NCBI GenBank assembly: GCA_000702085.1
Contig: JNKP01000006.1
Span: 62,001-126,000 of the forward strand
Direction of reading: 5' to 3'
Origin: Lachnospiraceae bacterium P6A3
GTDB lineage: Bacteria > Bacillota > Clostridia > Lachnospirales > Lachnospiraceae
Length of the DNA: 64,000 bases
The stretch's first letter is position 1. The number at the start of each line of letters is the position of its first letter. Shown in pieces: positions 1 through 8,086 of this stretch. The notes below the pieces were generated by a model. The model was given only the letters and a program-made list of their open reading frames with translations, searched no databases and had not been told where the DNA came from. The position numbers and the translations under genes were made by a program.

Positions 1-649
1 TCTGGATATACCCATGAATTTCAATTCACCTTATAAAGCGGATTCCATAAGCGACTTTTGGAAAAGATGGCACATATCCCTTACATCCTTCCTCAGAAAA
101 TATGTTTATTTTCCTCTGGGAGGAAACAGGAAGGGGAAATTCAGAACATATCTTAATATGATGGCTATCTTTATCATCAGCGGTTTCTGGCACGGTGCAA
201 ACTGGACATTTATAATCTGGGGTGCACTTCACGGAATTTTGATGATAATTGAAAGGATCGGATGGAAATATATCGGGAAGATACCGAAGATCATCAGAAC
301 TTTTATTACCTTCGCACTTGTAAATATCGGATGGGTGTTTTTCGCATCCCCCAATCCTGCGATGGCTGTGGATGTGATCAAAGAAATGTTCAGGTTCGAT
401 AACATAATGCCCGCAGTGCAGTTCTATGATACCTTCGATATGGGAACCGTTCCTTTTATCAGATATCACCTGAATATCGCAATCCCTCTTTTCTATGTCG
501 TGACCTATATATGCCTTTTGTGTACAGGGAATATTTACGAGAAGAAATATAAGCCGAATTTCAGAACGGCGCTTGCCTGCGGAATACTGTTTGTATGGTC
601 GTTCCTTTATGCCAACAGCGTATCGAGCTTTATATATTTCCGATTCTGA
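1..649 (+). CDS. MBOAT-family membrane O-acyltransferase, C-terminal part (5' truncated)
   Basis: The reading frame is open from base 2, so the gene begins upstream of the window. The visible part holds the family's conserved core: an N-F-x-x-P-Y segment, a W-x-R-W-H-I-S-L motif, F-P-L-G-G and the F-W-H-G-A-N-W motif, whose histidine (bases 191-193) is the presumed catalytic residue. At least four hydrophobic segments follow. AlgI/DltB-type MBOAT proteins move acyl groups, usually acetyl or D-alanyl, across the membrane onto surface polymers. The next gene, 13 bases downstream, encodes a membrane-anchored SGNH-like protein, the usual partner in polysaccharide O-acetylation pairs. The acceptor polymer cannot be told from the sequence. 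Confidence 0.9.
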   Translation, partial: LDIPMNFNSPYKADSISDFWKRWHISLTSFLRKYVYFPLGGNRKGKFRTYLNMMAIFIISGFWHGANWTFIIWGALHGILMIIERIGWKYIGKIPKIIRTFITFALVNIGWVFFASPNPAMAVDVIKEMFRFDNIMPAVQFYDTFDMGTVPFIRYHLNIAIPLFYVVTYICLLCTGNIYEKKYKPNFRTALACGILFVWSFLYANSVSSFIYFRF

Positions 650-662
650 TACTTTGAAATAA

Positions 663-1739
663 ATGGAAGATAAAAAAATCTGGAAAAAATTTCTTATACA
701 GGAACTGTCGGTAACGGCACTGCTTCTTACAGCGGTGGCGGTAATTGTTGCGTATGTGGATCCTTTCTTCCATTATCATGCGCCCATAGACGGAATATCC
801 TACATCATGGACAATGAAAGATACCAAAATGACGGTATCACGAGAAACTTCGAGTATGATGCTCTTATAACCGGAACCTCTGTTTCCGAGAATTTCCGTG
901 CTTCCATGGTGGATGAGCTCTTCGGCGTCAACAGTGTTAAGGCAACTTATGCCGGCGGATATTATAAAGAAATCGGCGACGGCGAAAGAAGAGCACTTGA
1001 ATATAATGACAATATCAGGCTGGTTATCCGCAGCATGGATATGTATTTTGCCATGACGGAAACAGATTACAGAAATCCCGAAGCTGCGGACCCCGCATTT
1101 TTGTACGACAACAATATTTTTAATGACGAAGCGTATCTGTATAACGCGGATGTTCTTTTTGAATATGTTAATAACGAGATAAAAAGAACGGCTTCCGGAG
1201 TGCCTTCGGATAATTTTGACACATATATGCGCTTTGCCGAAGACAGGCCTCTCGGTGCGGCTTATGTTCTTCCATATGTTACCGAAAGGGAAGCGTCCGG
1301 TGCGGAAATCCATATGACGGATGAAGAACGTGAAATGCTTACCGCCAATGTAAGAGCAAATCTTACCGCAAATATCGCCGCATACCCGGATGTACAGTTC
1401 TATTACTTTTTCCCTCCTTATTGCATAGCAGACTGGTATACAAACCATTATGTAAAGGGAGACATTCCCGCACTTATCGAAGAGATGGAGCTTGTTACCG
1501 AAGAAGTGCTAAAGTACGACAATGCTCACGTATTTTGTTTCTATGATGACACTGATGTCATAACCAATCTTAACAATTATTCGGATCTTCAGCACTACAG
1601 CGGAGAGGTGTCCGACAGCATTCTCAGGTCAATGGCTGCCGGGGAACATGAACTTACGCGTGATAACTATAAAGAGTATTTCGAATCTATAGAAGCATAT
1701 TATATGAACTATGATTATTCATGGATCGATGCTCAGTGA
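663..1739 (+). CDS. Membrane-anchored SGNH-like protein, partner of the MBOAT acyltransferase
   Basis: This is a 358-residue protein with a basic N-terminus and one transmembrane segment at about residues 12-32; the rest is probably extracytoplasmic. A G-T-S-V-S-E-N motif (Ser73) resembles the block I serine of SGNH hydrolases, and D-L-Q-H-Y-S near the end (Asp308, His311) resembles the block V Asp-x-x-His pair. This arrangement is known from AlgX/AlgJ and DltD-like proteins encoded beside MBOAT acyltransferases. I infer that it completes acyl transfer to, or removal from, a surface glycan. No closer family name is certain. The gene follows the MBOAT gene after 13 bases and is probably co-transcribed with it. 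Confidence 0.7.
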   Translation: MEDKKIWKKFLIQELSVTALLLTAVAVIVAYVDPFFHYHAPIDGISYIMDNERYQNDGITRNFEYDALITGTSVSENFRASMVDELFGVNSVKATYAGGYYKEIGDGERRALEYNDNIRLVIRSMDMYFAMTETDYRNPEAADPAFLYDNNIFNDEAYLYNADVLFEYVNNEIKRTASGVPSDNFDTYMRFAEDRPLGAAYVLPYVTEREASGAEIHMTDEEREMLTANVRANLTANIAAYPDVQFYYFFPPYCIADWYTNHYVKGDIPALIEEMELVTEEVLKYDNAHVFCFYDDTDVITNLNNYSDLQHYSGEVSDSILRSMAAGEHELTRDNYKEYFESIEAYYMNYDYSWIDAQ

Positions 1740-1767
1740 ATATCACTGTTTGTGAGCGGAGGGGAAT

Positions 1768-4035
1768 ATGCCGAAGAAGAAAAGATTTAATCTCGATCAG
1801 AGATATGTAACGGTAAACTTAACTCTGTCCATCATCATATATGCGGTGGTTGTTCCCTTCTGTATATATCTGTGTGTCGATAATTTTATCCGTCACGATT
1901 ATGTGGTGGCGGTCTATGCATTCTTCTGCGCTCTGTTCACTGCGATCGCAACAGTAAATTTCTCAATCTGCAAATTCGGAAAAAAGAAACGCACCTGGCT
2001 CATGCATGTGGCGATAAATATCCAGTGCGTGGTGTACTGGGTGACATTTACTTTTTTCCTCTATACCGGCGGAACGGAAGGAACCAGTATCTTCCTGATA
2101 TTTGTAGCCGTGCCCGTCGTTTTCTTTTTCTTTAATCTGTTTTACGGTCTGTATTTCACAACAATCTTTTTTATCATCATGACCGTTTATATGCATTCCC
2201 CTCTGTGCGAAACGGGATACCGGTTCCCTGACAGTTATTATTCGAGAATGCCGATGATGTATCTTGCCATCGTTATCATGTGTGCCATTGCACAATACGA
2301 AACTGTGAAGGCTAAGATCAAGCAGGATACGGCACTTGAAGCAGCCAGACATGCCAGTGAGGCAAAGACGGATTTCCTTGCAAACACCAGCCACGAGATC
2401 AGAACCCCCATCAATGCGGTTCTCGGAATGAATGAGATGATCCTGAGGGAAACCTCCAAAGCGGAGAGACTTGATGACTCCGATGTCAAAGGATTCAGAG
2501 AAGCCTTCGGCAAGATCAAAACTTATTCCGGAAATGTAGATTCCGCAGGAAGCAATCTGCTGTCCATCATCAACGACATACTTGATTTCACCAAGATAGA
2601 AGAAGGAAAGATGGATATTATTGAAGTTGAGTACCAGCTCAGCTCCGTTTTGAATGATGTCAGTAACATGATCTACTTTAAAGCCCGTGAAAAAGATCTT
2701 CTTTTTGAAACGGATATAGATAAGAGTCTTCCGGACTCTCTGTACGGAGATGTGGTCAGAGTAAGGCAGATCATGACCAACATTCTTACCAACGCCGTAA
2801 AGTATACCGATAAGGGAAGCGTTCTCCTTAAGATGTACGGGATGGAGAGCGATAAACTGCTGGACGGCAGGAAGATGATAAATCTTGTGATAGAAGTTAC
2901 CGATACCGGAATAGGAATCAGCGAAGATAATCTGGAAAAGCTCTTCGGTAAGTTTGAAAGGTTCGACCTTGAGAAAAACAGCACCAAGGAGGGAACCGGC
3001 CTCGGACTTGCCATAACCAAGATGCTGCTTGAAATGATGAACGGTGAGATCGTTGTCAGAAGCGAGTACGGAAAAGGATCTACGTTTATAGTAACCATCC
3101 CTCAGGTGATAATTTCATCCGAACCCATAGGCAATTTCAAAGAGAAGTTTGAAAAGAGCTTCGGAATGAAGGCGTCCTATCGTGAGAGCTTCAGAGCACC
3201 TTCCGCGAAAATCCTGATCGTTGACGATACAAGGATGAATCTGATAGTTGCGACAGAATTTCTCAAGGATACCAGGATTAAGATCGATACTGCGGGCGGC
3301 GGAAAAGAAGCGGTAGAGCTTGCCCTGCAGAATAAATATGACATTATACTGATGGACCAGCGAATGCCCGAAATGGACGGTGCGGAGGCACTTAACAATA
3401 TAAAGGCGCATAAGGAAGGCCCCAATATCGATACCCCCGTCATATGCCTGACTGCGGATGCGGTTGTCGGAGCAAGGGAGAGATACCTGTCCAAGGGCTT
3501 CAATGATTATCTGACAAAACCCATAGACAGTACTTCTCTTGAAGCCATGCTGAAAAAATATCTTCCCATGAGCAAGGTGACTATTGTAAAAGGAGCCGAT
3601 GACAGCACTTGTGAAAACGGTAAAGAGGATGAGCTGGCTGCACTGAAAAATGCGGGAGTAGATACAGACAAAGGTATTGCAAACTGCGGAGGAGAAGAAT
3701 CGTTTTATAAAGAGATGCTCTCCGAATATATAACCGGTGCATCGGAAAAAATCCGGAAGCTTTCCGGATATCTGGAAAAAGGCAATCTGAAAGAGTACGG
3801 AGTATTGGTTCATTCGATAAAAAGTACATCAGCTACCATAGGTGTGATGAGCGTATCGGCCAAAGCCCTGATCCTTGAAAAGGCTGCGGGCGATGGGGAT
3901 ATGGATTTTATTACCGTAGAACATCCGGGACTTATACAGGAATATGAAAAAATGATTTCCGTCATTAAAGAGGTTGTTCCGGAATCCGAGTCCTCATCAG
4001 ACGATGAAGAGATCATGGAGTTTTCTCCCGAATAA
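1768..4035 (+). CDS. Hybrid sensor histidine kinase with receiver and HPt domains
   Basis: This 755-residue protein starts with about six membrane segments (residues 15-180) and no recognisable periplasmic sensor. A HisKA domain follows with an intact H-box (S-H-E-I-R-T-P, His209), then a HATPase domain with N-box (N-I-L-T-N-A-V-K-Y), G1 (D-T-G-I-G) and G2 (G-T-G-L-G-L-A) motifs up to about residue 450. A receiver domain at about 485-605 has the acidic pair V-D-D and the phospho-acceptor Asp530 in L-M-D-Q-R-M-P. A C-terminal HPt domain carries the H-S-I-K-S motif (His682). All residues of a four-step phosphorelay are present. The hydrophobic input domain suggests a membrane or small-molecule signal. 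Output partner unknown; the gene after it is 12 bases away. Confidence 0.92.
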   Translation: MPKKKRFNLDQRYVTVNLTLSIIIYAVVVPFCIYLCVDNFIRHDYVVAVYAFFCALFTAIATVNFSICKFGKKKRTWLMHVAINIQCVVYWVTFTFFLYTGGTEGTSIFLIFVAVPVVFFFFNLFYGLYFTTIFFIIMTVYMHSPLCETGYRFPDSYYSRMPMMYLAIVIMCAIAQYETVKAKIKQDTALEAARHASEAKTDFLANTSHEIRTPINAVLGMNEMILRETSKAERLDDSDVKGFREAFGKIKTYSGNVDSAGSNLLSIINDILDFTKIEEGKMDIIEVEYQLSSVLNDVSNMIYFKAREKDLLFETDIDKSLPDSLYGDVVRVRQIMTNILTNAVKYTDKGSVLLKMYGMESDKLLDGRKMINLVIEVTDTGIGISEDNLEKLFGKFERFDLEKNSTKEGTGLGLAITKMLLEMMNGEIVVRSEYGKGSTFIVTIPQVIISSEPIGNFKEKFEKSFGMKASYRESFRAPSAKILIVDDTRMNLIVATEFLKDTRIKIDTAGGGKEAVELALQNKYDIILMDQRMPEMDGAEALNNIKAHKEGPNIDTPVICLTADAVVGARERYLSKGFNDYLTKPIDSTSLEAMLKKYLPMSKVTIVKGADDSTCENGKEDELAALKNAGVDTDKGIANCGGEESFYKEMLSEYITGASEKIRKLSGYLEKGNLKEYGVLVHSIKSTSATIGVMSVSAKALILEKAAGDGDMDFITVEHPGLIQEYEKMISVIKEVVPESESSSDDEEIMEFSPE

Positions 4036-4047
4036 GGAAGATAAAAA

Positions 4048-4989
4048 ATGGCATTTAAAATTTTCAGAAAAGGAATAGATGAAATTCCCGCAGATGAGGT
4101 TCGGGAATACTCCGGCGGTGAGGGCGTATTTAAGGAGTACCTGTCGGAATGTATCCTGTCGGCAAAAAGAAAGTCACTTGATGAAATAGCCGTATCCGTA
4201 AGCAGAGATGTAACCGTGTCCGAGGCACTGTCTGCAGTCAGAGAAGAATCCGCGGACACAGATGTAAATGTGAGCCTGATCGTATATGACGATCATGATA
4301 CGGACCTTCCTTTTGATACTGCATCGGGTATAGATGCGTATCTTCTTGATAAGCTCGATGACATGCTGTGCGGCGATATTCTTGAAGATGCGGGAGCTCC
4401 TCATGATGAGCCTGCCGGGAAAATAACGACGCCAAAGCTCAGATCCAAAGTTCCCTTTGTCAGAAAGAATGCAAAGCAGTTCCGGGCATCCGAACCCTGT
4501 GAATCTGCCGCAAGGTATGATAAGCCGGACGATGAGGCTTCTTTTTCGAACTTTACCGTGATGGGAGCCGCTCCCATGGCTGCAATGAGCTGTGCGGCAC
4601 CCTGCAGCCCGGGGGCCGGTAAGTCTCTTGCGGAAAGGGTTGCCGGTATATCGGATACATGGCAGGAATCGCTGCTTCGCCTTATTGATGAAAAGGGATA
4701 CACTGATGCGGAGGTTTACAAGAAAGCCAATGTAGACAGAAAGCTGTTTTCCAAGATCAGATCAAATCCCGAATACCGGCCGGGGAAGGTAACGGCATTT
4801 GCATTCGCCCTGGCACTGGAACTTAATCTGGATGAAACAAAAGATTTTCTGGCAAGAGCGGGATATGCCTTTTCACCCAGTTCGGTATTTGACCTGATCA
4901 TCGAGTACTTCATAGAGAACAAGGTATACGATATTTATATGATCAACCTGGCTCTTTTTGAACACGACCAGCCCACGATCGGCGAATGA
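4048..4989 (+). CDS. Uncharacterised protein with C-terminal helical module also seen on macro-domain proteins
   Basis: This 313-residue soluble protein has two parts. Residues about 1-120 are acidic and match nothing I recognise. A variable, Ala/Pro-rich linker runs to about residue 195. The last ~115 residues form a helical module with the pattern L-L-R-L-I-D-E-K-G, Y-K-K-A-N-V-D-R-K-L-F-S-K-I-R, A-L-E-L-N-L-D-E-T and F-D-L-I-I-E-Y-F. From memory, the same module ends many clostridial macro-domain (ADP-ribose binding) proteins and looks like an XRE-type helix bundle. No macro domain is present here. The gene lies 12 bases after the hybrid kinase, so it may be its co-expressed partner. Function unknown. 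Confidence 0.65.
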   Translation: MAFKIFRKGIDEIPADEVREYSGGEGVFKEYLSECILSAKRKSLDEIAVSVSRDVTVSEALSAVREESADTDVNVSLIVYDDHDTDLPFDTASGIDAYLLDKLDDMLCGDILEDAGAPHDEPAGKITTPKLRSKVPFVRKNAKQFRASEPCESAARYDKPDDEASFSNFTVMGAAPMAAMSCAAPCSPGAGKSLAERVAGISDTWQESLLRLIDEKGYTDAEVYKKANVDRKLFSKIRSNPEYRPGKVTAFAFALALELNLDETKDFLARAGYAFSPSSVFDLIIEYFIENKVYDIYMINLALFEHDQPTIGE

Positions 4990-4994
4990 TAAAT

Positions 4995-5016
4995 GTCGCC
5001 TGACGGGCGACCTTTT
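4995..5016 (+). terminator. Weak intrinsic terminator after the kinase operon
   Basis: A 6-bp GC-rich stem (GTCGCC paired with GGCGAC, 5-base loop) is followed by C and four T. It begins 5 bases after the stop codon at 4989. The T-run is short, so termination may be partial. Confidence 0.5.
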
Positions 5017-5043
5017 GACCTCTGTAATCCCATATATTTATCT
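5015..5043 (+). promoter_or_regulatory. Probable sigma-A promoter for the VWA gene
   Basis: TTGACC and TTATCT are separated by 17 bases, just after the preceding terminator and about 50 bases before the VWA start codon. The -10 box is imperfect. Confidence 0.45.
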
Positions 5044-5095
5044 CAGCAAACGAAACACCGGATAACCGGCTGATCAAGAAAGAGAGGTAAATGAT

Positions 5096-5764
5096 ATGAA
5101 GAAGGGATTAACAGAGGTCGTTTTTATACTGGACAGAAGCGGATCCATGAGAGGACTTGAGAACGATACCATAGGCGGTTATAACTCCATGCTGGAAAAA
5201 CAGCAGAAGGAGGATGGAGATGCGAAAATATCCACCATCCTGTTCGACGGAGCAATCGAAATCCTTCACGACAGAGCGGATCTGAAGAAAATGGAGCCCA
5301 TTACCGATAAGGATTATTACGTCAGGGGAAATACCGCTCTTCTGGATGCACTGGGATCGACCATACACAGGATCGGAAAGCTTCAGAAGTCTGCTCGCGA
5401 AGACGAAAAGCCCGAGAAAACTCTTTTCATCATCACAACCGACGGAATGGAAAATGCAAGCAGGGAATACACATTCGAGAAGGTTAAGAAGATGGTGGAA
5501 AAGAAAAAGTCAAAAAACGGATGGGAATTCATCTTCCTCGGGGCCAATATCGATGCGATCGAAGTGGCGGGAAGATTCGGCGTGGAAGCAAGCCGTGCCG
5601 TTAACTACAAATGTGATTCCGCGGGAACCAAGCTTAATTTTGATGTTCTGTCCAAGGTTGTGGGATGTGCCAGAGCCTGCAAATGCAGCGAAGATATGGG
5701 CGCAATGTTCAACGACTCGGACATGTTTGCGGAGATCAGACAGGACTGTGAAGAAAGAGCATAG
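5096..5764 (+). CDS. VWA (von Willebrand factor A) domain protein with intact MIDAS
   Basis: This 222-residue soluble protein is almost entirely one VWA domain. The metal-ion-dependent adhesion site is complete: D-R-S-G-S at residues 13-17, the G-N-T-A-L-L-D threonine near 85, and T-T-D-G-M-E in the next strand. There is no signal peptide or membrane segment, so it is cytoplasmic and probably binds a protein partner through Mg2+. Such stand-alone VWA proteins are common in clostridia and often sit near stress or AAA-ATPase modules, but no MoxR ATPase is encoded nearby. A good ribosome binding site (AGAGAGG) precedes the ATG. The partner is unknown; the neighbouring gene at 4048 is one candidate. 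Confidence 0.85.
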   Translation: MKKGLTEVVFILDRSGSMRGLENDTIGGYNSMLEKQQKEDGDAKISTILFDGAIEILHDRADLKKMEPITDKDYYVRGNTALLDALGSTIHRIGKLQKSAREDEKPEKTLFIITTDGMENASREYTFEKVKKMVEKKKSKNGWEFIFLGANIDAIEVAGRFGVEASRAVNYKCDSAGTKLNFDVLSKVVGCARACKCSEDMGAMFNDSDMFAEIRQDCEERA

Positions 5765-5790
5765 ACGGAAGCGGATCCGGAATGTATAAT
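5762..5790 (+). promoter_or_regulatory. Probable sigma-A promoter for the PIN-like/acylphosphatase genes
   Basis: TAGACG and TATAAT are 17 bases apart. The -35 box overlaps the stop codon of the VWA gene and the -10 box lies 44 bases before the TTG start at 5834. Confidence 0.5.
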
Positions 5791-5833
5791 TATGAAATGA
5801 GGGTCTAATATTTTATGAGGGAGAATCACAGTT

Positions 5834-6478
5834 TTGGAAACGTACTATCTTATTGACTATGAGAATCTGAAAATCGCCGGAGCAAAATTCAGCTATACCG
5901 GTGTTCCCAAGAATTCCAACGTAATCTTTTTTCTGACTTCCAGAGACAAACTTTCGGAAAGTGAAAAGCCCAAGAGAGCGGATATCGATTGTCAGGTATT
6001 TGATAACATACCCGAAGGCAAAGAATTCGTAGACAAGTATATATCCGCATATATGGGATATCTTGCGGGAGTTTACGACAAGGATACACTTAAGGTTTAT
6101 ATCGTAAGCAGAAACAGGGGATATGATAATATCATCGCCTTTATGAGCGACCTTGTACATGCCGAGAGAAAAGAACAGATCGGAGAAAAGCCTGCTAAAA
6201 AGAATGCTTCGGAATCCGCAGGAAAAAGCAGAAGAAGCGACGACGGCAGGATATCCAAGTGTTTGCTTGAAGTCGAGGAAGCATTATATGAGTACGGCGG
6301 AGGAATTCCCAGACAGGATTTTGATGTTGTGCTGAACATAGTCAATACCTCATTAAACGGTAAGAACAAAAAAGCGGTTTTGTCGGAGATAAAGGAAAAG
6401 CTTTACATGAAATTCCCTTATATCGGTGAATTCTACATGGAGGTCGTTACTCCGGCTGTGGAAGATTATTTCAAATGA
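5834..6478 (+). CDS. PIN/NYN-like putative nuclease domain protein
   Basis: The 214-residue protein starts with Y-L-I-D-Y-E-N (Asp8), the first acidic strand of PIN/NYN-type ribonuclease domains. Further acidic positions are in K-R-A-D-I-D and R-G-Y-D-N-I. The order fits a PIN-like fold over residues 1-115. A charged linker follows, and about 80 C-terminal residues form a helical domain I cannot place. The start is TTG with an ATGAGGGA ribosome binding site; the nearby ATG at 5815 is out of frame. The stop overlaps the acylphosphatase start (ATGA), so the two genes are translationally coupled. An RNase role is inferred from the fold only; the acidic set is not complete enough to assert activity. 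Confidence 0.6.
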   Translation: METYYLIDYENLKIAGAKFSYTGVPKNSNVIFFLTSRDKLSESEKPKRADIDCQVFDNIPEGKEFVDKYISAYMGYLAGVYDKDTLKVYIVSRNRGYDNIIAFMSDLVHAERKEQIGEKPAKKNASESAGKSRRSDDGRISKCLLEVEEALYEYGGGIPRQDFDVVLNIVNTSLNGKNKKAVLSEIKEKLYMKFPYIGEFYMEVVTPAVEDYFK

Positions 6479-6741
6479 CCAGATATCATTTCAGATTTAC
6501 GGGCCGCGTTCAGGGAGTAGGCTTCAGATGGACCGCAACGAGAGCTGCGGATATGCTGGGACTCACCGGATGGGTATATAATGCCTGGGACGGTTCCGTC
6601 GAAATGGAAGTCCAGGGTGATGAAGAGAGTATCGCCGAAATGATCAGGGCTATAGACCGCGGCAGGTTTATTCAGATCGATGCAATTGATAAAGAAGAAA
6701 TCCCGGTCATCGATGATGAGCGGGATTTTAACGTGAAGTGA
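6475..6741 (+). CDS. acyP: Acylphosphatase
   Basis: This 88-residue protein has the standard acylphosphatase size and fold. The phosphate loop G-R-V-Q-G-V-G-F-R contains catalytic Arg18, and G-W-V-Y-N supplies catalytic Asn36. It hydrolyses the mixed anhydride of acyl phosphates such as carbamoyl or 1,3-bisphosphoglyceryl phosphate in the cytoplasm. It overlaps the previous gene by four bases and its stop codon overlaps the next start, so it sits inside a tight three-gene unit. Confidence 0.95.
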   Translation: MTRYHFRFTGRVQGVGFRWTATRAADMLGLTGWVYNAWDGSVEMEVQGDEESIAEMIRAIDRGRFIQIDAIDKEEIPVIDDERDFNVK

Positions 6742-7250
6742 TGAAAGAAAAAATTTGGTATTCACTAACCGAATATCTGCTGATGTTTTTTCTGGCTTCG
6801 TTCATCGGCTGGCTGTACGAGATCATATGTGTTTATGTGGTCTTTGGAAAGTATTTGGACAGGGGCGTGCTTCATATTCCGTGCTGCCCGATTTACGGGT
6901 TCGGAATGCTGATCCTGTTTTTTATTTTCCGGGAAATAAAGAATCCTGCGGTTATATTTCTCGGAAGCGTTTTCATCACCACTGCGGTCGAATATCTGAC
7001 TGCGGTCGTCGCAGAGTACAAATTCCATAAAATCCTGTGGACATATAAGAACTGGCCTCTGAATTTTCAGGGAAGAGTATGCGCCATAAGCAGTGCTCTC
7101 TTCGGCATCATGGCTCTCCTGTTCATGAAGCTGATCGTCCCCGTTTTAGACAGGGTTTTTAAGTCACGGGCAAAGACTGCGGTCTCCGTTTCCGTCATCA
7201 TTCTTTTCCTGTGTATAGCCGCTTGGGAATTGCATTTTGCCGTGAAATAA
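6741..7250 (+). CDS. CmpB-type putative ABC transporter permease (PF06541-like) membrane protein
   Basis: The 169-residue protein has about five membrane segments and the family pattern F-I-G-W-L-Y-E near the N-terminus followed by R-G-x-L-H-I-P-C-C-P-I-Y-G-F-G. These features match the uncharacterised CmpB family, annotated as an ABC transporter permease although no ATPase partner is normally found. I chose ATG 6741, which overlaps the acylphosphatase TGA, over the GTG at 6738. Function unknown; integral membrane. Confidence 0.75.
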   Translation: MKEKIWYSLTEYLLMFFLASFIGWLYEIICVYVVFGKYLDRGVLHIPCCPIYGFGMLILFFIFREIKNPAVIFLGSVFITTAVEYLTAVVAEYKFHKILWTYKNWPLNFQGRVCAISSALFGIMALLFMKLIVPVLDRVFKSRAKTAVSVSVIILFLCIAAWELHFAVK

Positions 7251-7255
7251 AAGGA

Positions 7256-7284
7256 TTGTTATACAGTTCCCAAAAGAGTAAAAT
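7256..7284 (+). promoter_or_regulatory. Sigma-A promoter for the small membrane protein at 7326
   Basis: TTGTTA and TAAAAT are separated by exactly 17 bases, 41 bases before the ATG. Confidence 0.6.
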
Positions 7285-7325
7285 ATCTGTGTTGACTTTA
7301 GTCGTTCGAAGGGGTTGGAACACTT

Positions 7326-7646
7326 ATGATAGTCGCATTTATCATTTGGACAATTGTCGCGCTTTTGTTCGCAGGTATCGGCGCCTGGGCGTGGTTTTCT
7401 AATACCGAAGTGGGGTTCTTCGCCGGGGTTAAAGCTCCCAAGGTTAAGGATCCGGTCAAATACAATCATCAGGTTGCGACGCTTTGGTTTGCATATGCGA
7501 TCATTTATGAACTGCTGGGAATTCCTTTTTTATTCTTCAAGCAAAATTCCGCAATGTTTATAGTCACGTTGTTGGGTGTGATGGCGCTTACCATAGGACT
7601 TCTGGTGGCATACACTTACATATCGGCTTCGAATCAGGATAAATAA
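7326..7646 (+). CDS. Small three-helix membrane protein, function unknown
   Basis: This 106-residue protein has hydrophobic segments at about 3-25, 48-68 and 75-97. A short polar loop between the first two contains G-F-F-A-G-V-K-A-P-K-V-K-D-P-V-K-Y-N. I do not recognise the family. It has its own promoter (7256-7284) and a strong terminator directly after, so it is a monocistronic unit. A ribosome binding site (GAAGGGG) is about 10 bases before the ATG. Confidence 0.7.
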   Translation: MIVAFIIWTIVALLFAGIGAWAWFSNTEVGFFAGVKAPKVKDPVKYNHQVATLWFAYAIIYELLGIPFLFFKQNSAMFIVTLLGVMALTIGLLVAYTYISASNQDK

Positions 7647-7661
7647 AGATATAAATGCCCT

Positions 7662-7689
7662 GCACTCTCTGAAATGAGAGTGCTTTTTT
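7662..7689 (+). terminator. Strong intrinsic terminator
   Basis: An 8-bp perfect stem (GCACTCTC with GAGAGTGC, 6-base loop) is followed by a six-T run. It ends the gene at 7326. Confidence 0.9.
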
Positions 7690-7694
7690 ATTGC

Positions 7695-7736
7695 TTGACA
7701 ACTATTACAGTAACCGATATAGTTGTATTACAGTAA
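7695..7736 (+). promoter_or_regulatory. PadR promoter with overlapping operator
   Basis: TTGACA (7695-7700) and TATAGT (7718-7723) are 17 bases apart. A perfect 8-bp inverted repeat, ACAACTAT at 7698-7705 and ATAGTTGT at 7719-7726, overlaps both boxes. In addition ATTACAGTAA occurs twice as a direct repeat, at 7704-7713 and 7727-7736. PadR regulators typically bind such elements over their own promoter, so autorepression is the likely mode. Confidence 0.8.
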
Positions 7737-7762
7737 ACGTAATAAATGCGAAGGGGATAAAA

Positions 7763-8086
7763 ATGCGGGACAACGTTAAAGGCGGTGCTCTTACTGAAGT
7801 TACATTCTTTATATTGCTGGCACTTTACACTCCAAAACACGGATATGCCATCATGCAGTTCATCGAAGAAGCGACGGGCGGAAGGCTTTCCCTGGGAGCG
7901 GGAACTTTATACGGGGCCATTAATTCCCTTCTGGAAAAGGAGTGGATCGAACCTCACGGGGATGCTGACGGCCGTAAAAAAGAGTACGTCATCACGTCCA
8001 AAGGTAAAGAAGTGGCGGAAGCAGAACTTAAGAGACTGAAGGCCTTAACAGGGATTGCATCCGGAATTATTGGAGGTGGATCATGA
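7763..8086 (+). CDS. PadR-family transcriptional regulator
   Basis: The 107-residue protein shows the PadR winged helix: L-T-E-V-T-F-F-I-L-L-A-L, H-G-Y-A-I-M-Q-F-I-E-E, then L-G-A-G-T-L-Y-G-A-I-N-S-L-L-E-K and the wing D-G-R-K-K-E-Y-V-I-T-S-K-G. The ATG at 7763 is chosen because AAGGGG lies six bases before it and because an upstream in-frame start would lie inside the promoter. The stop overlaps the ATG of the DUF2812 gene (ATGA). PadR-DUF2812 pairs are common in Firmicutes, where PadR controls its membrane partner in response to an unknown compound. Confidence 0.92.
   Translation: MRDNVKGGALTEVTFFILLALYTPKHGYAIMQFIEEATGGRLSLGAGTLYGAINSLLEKEWIEPHGDADGRKKEYVITSKGKEVAEAELKRLKALTGIASGIIGGGS

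Noticed and set aside
630-1448. A 272-codon frame on the minus strand over the SGNH-like gene
   Set aside because: It is a shadow frame of a supported gene, with no ribosome binding site or domain.
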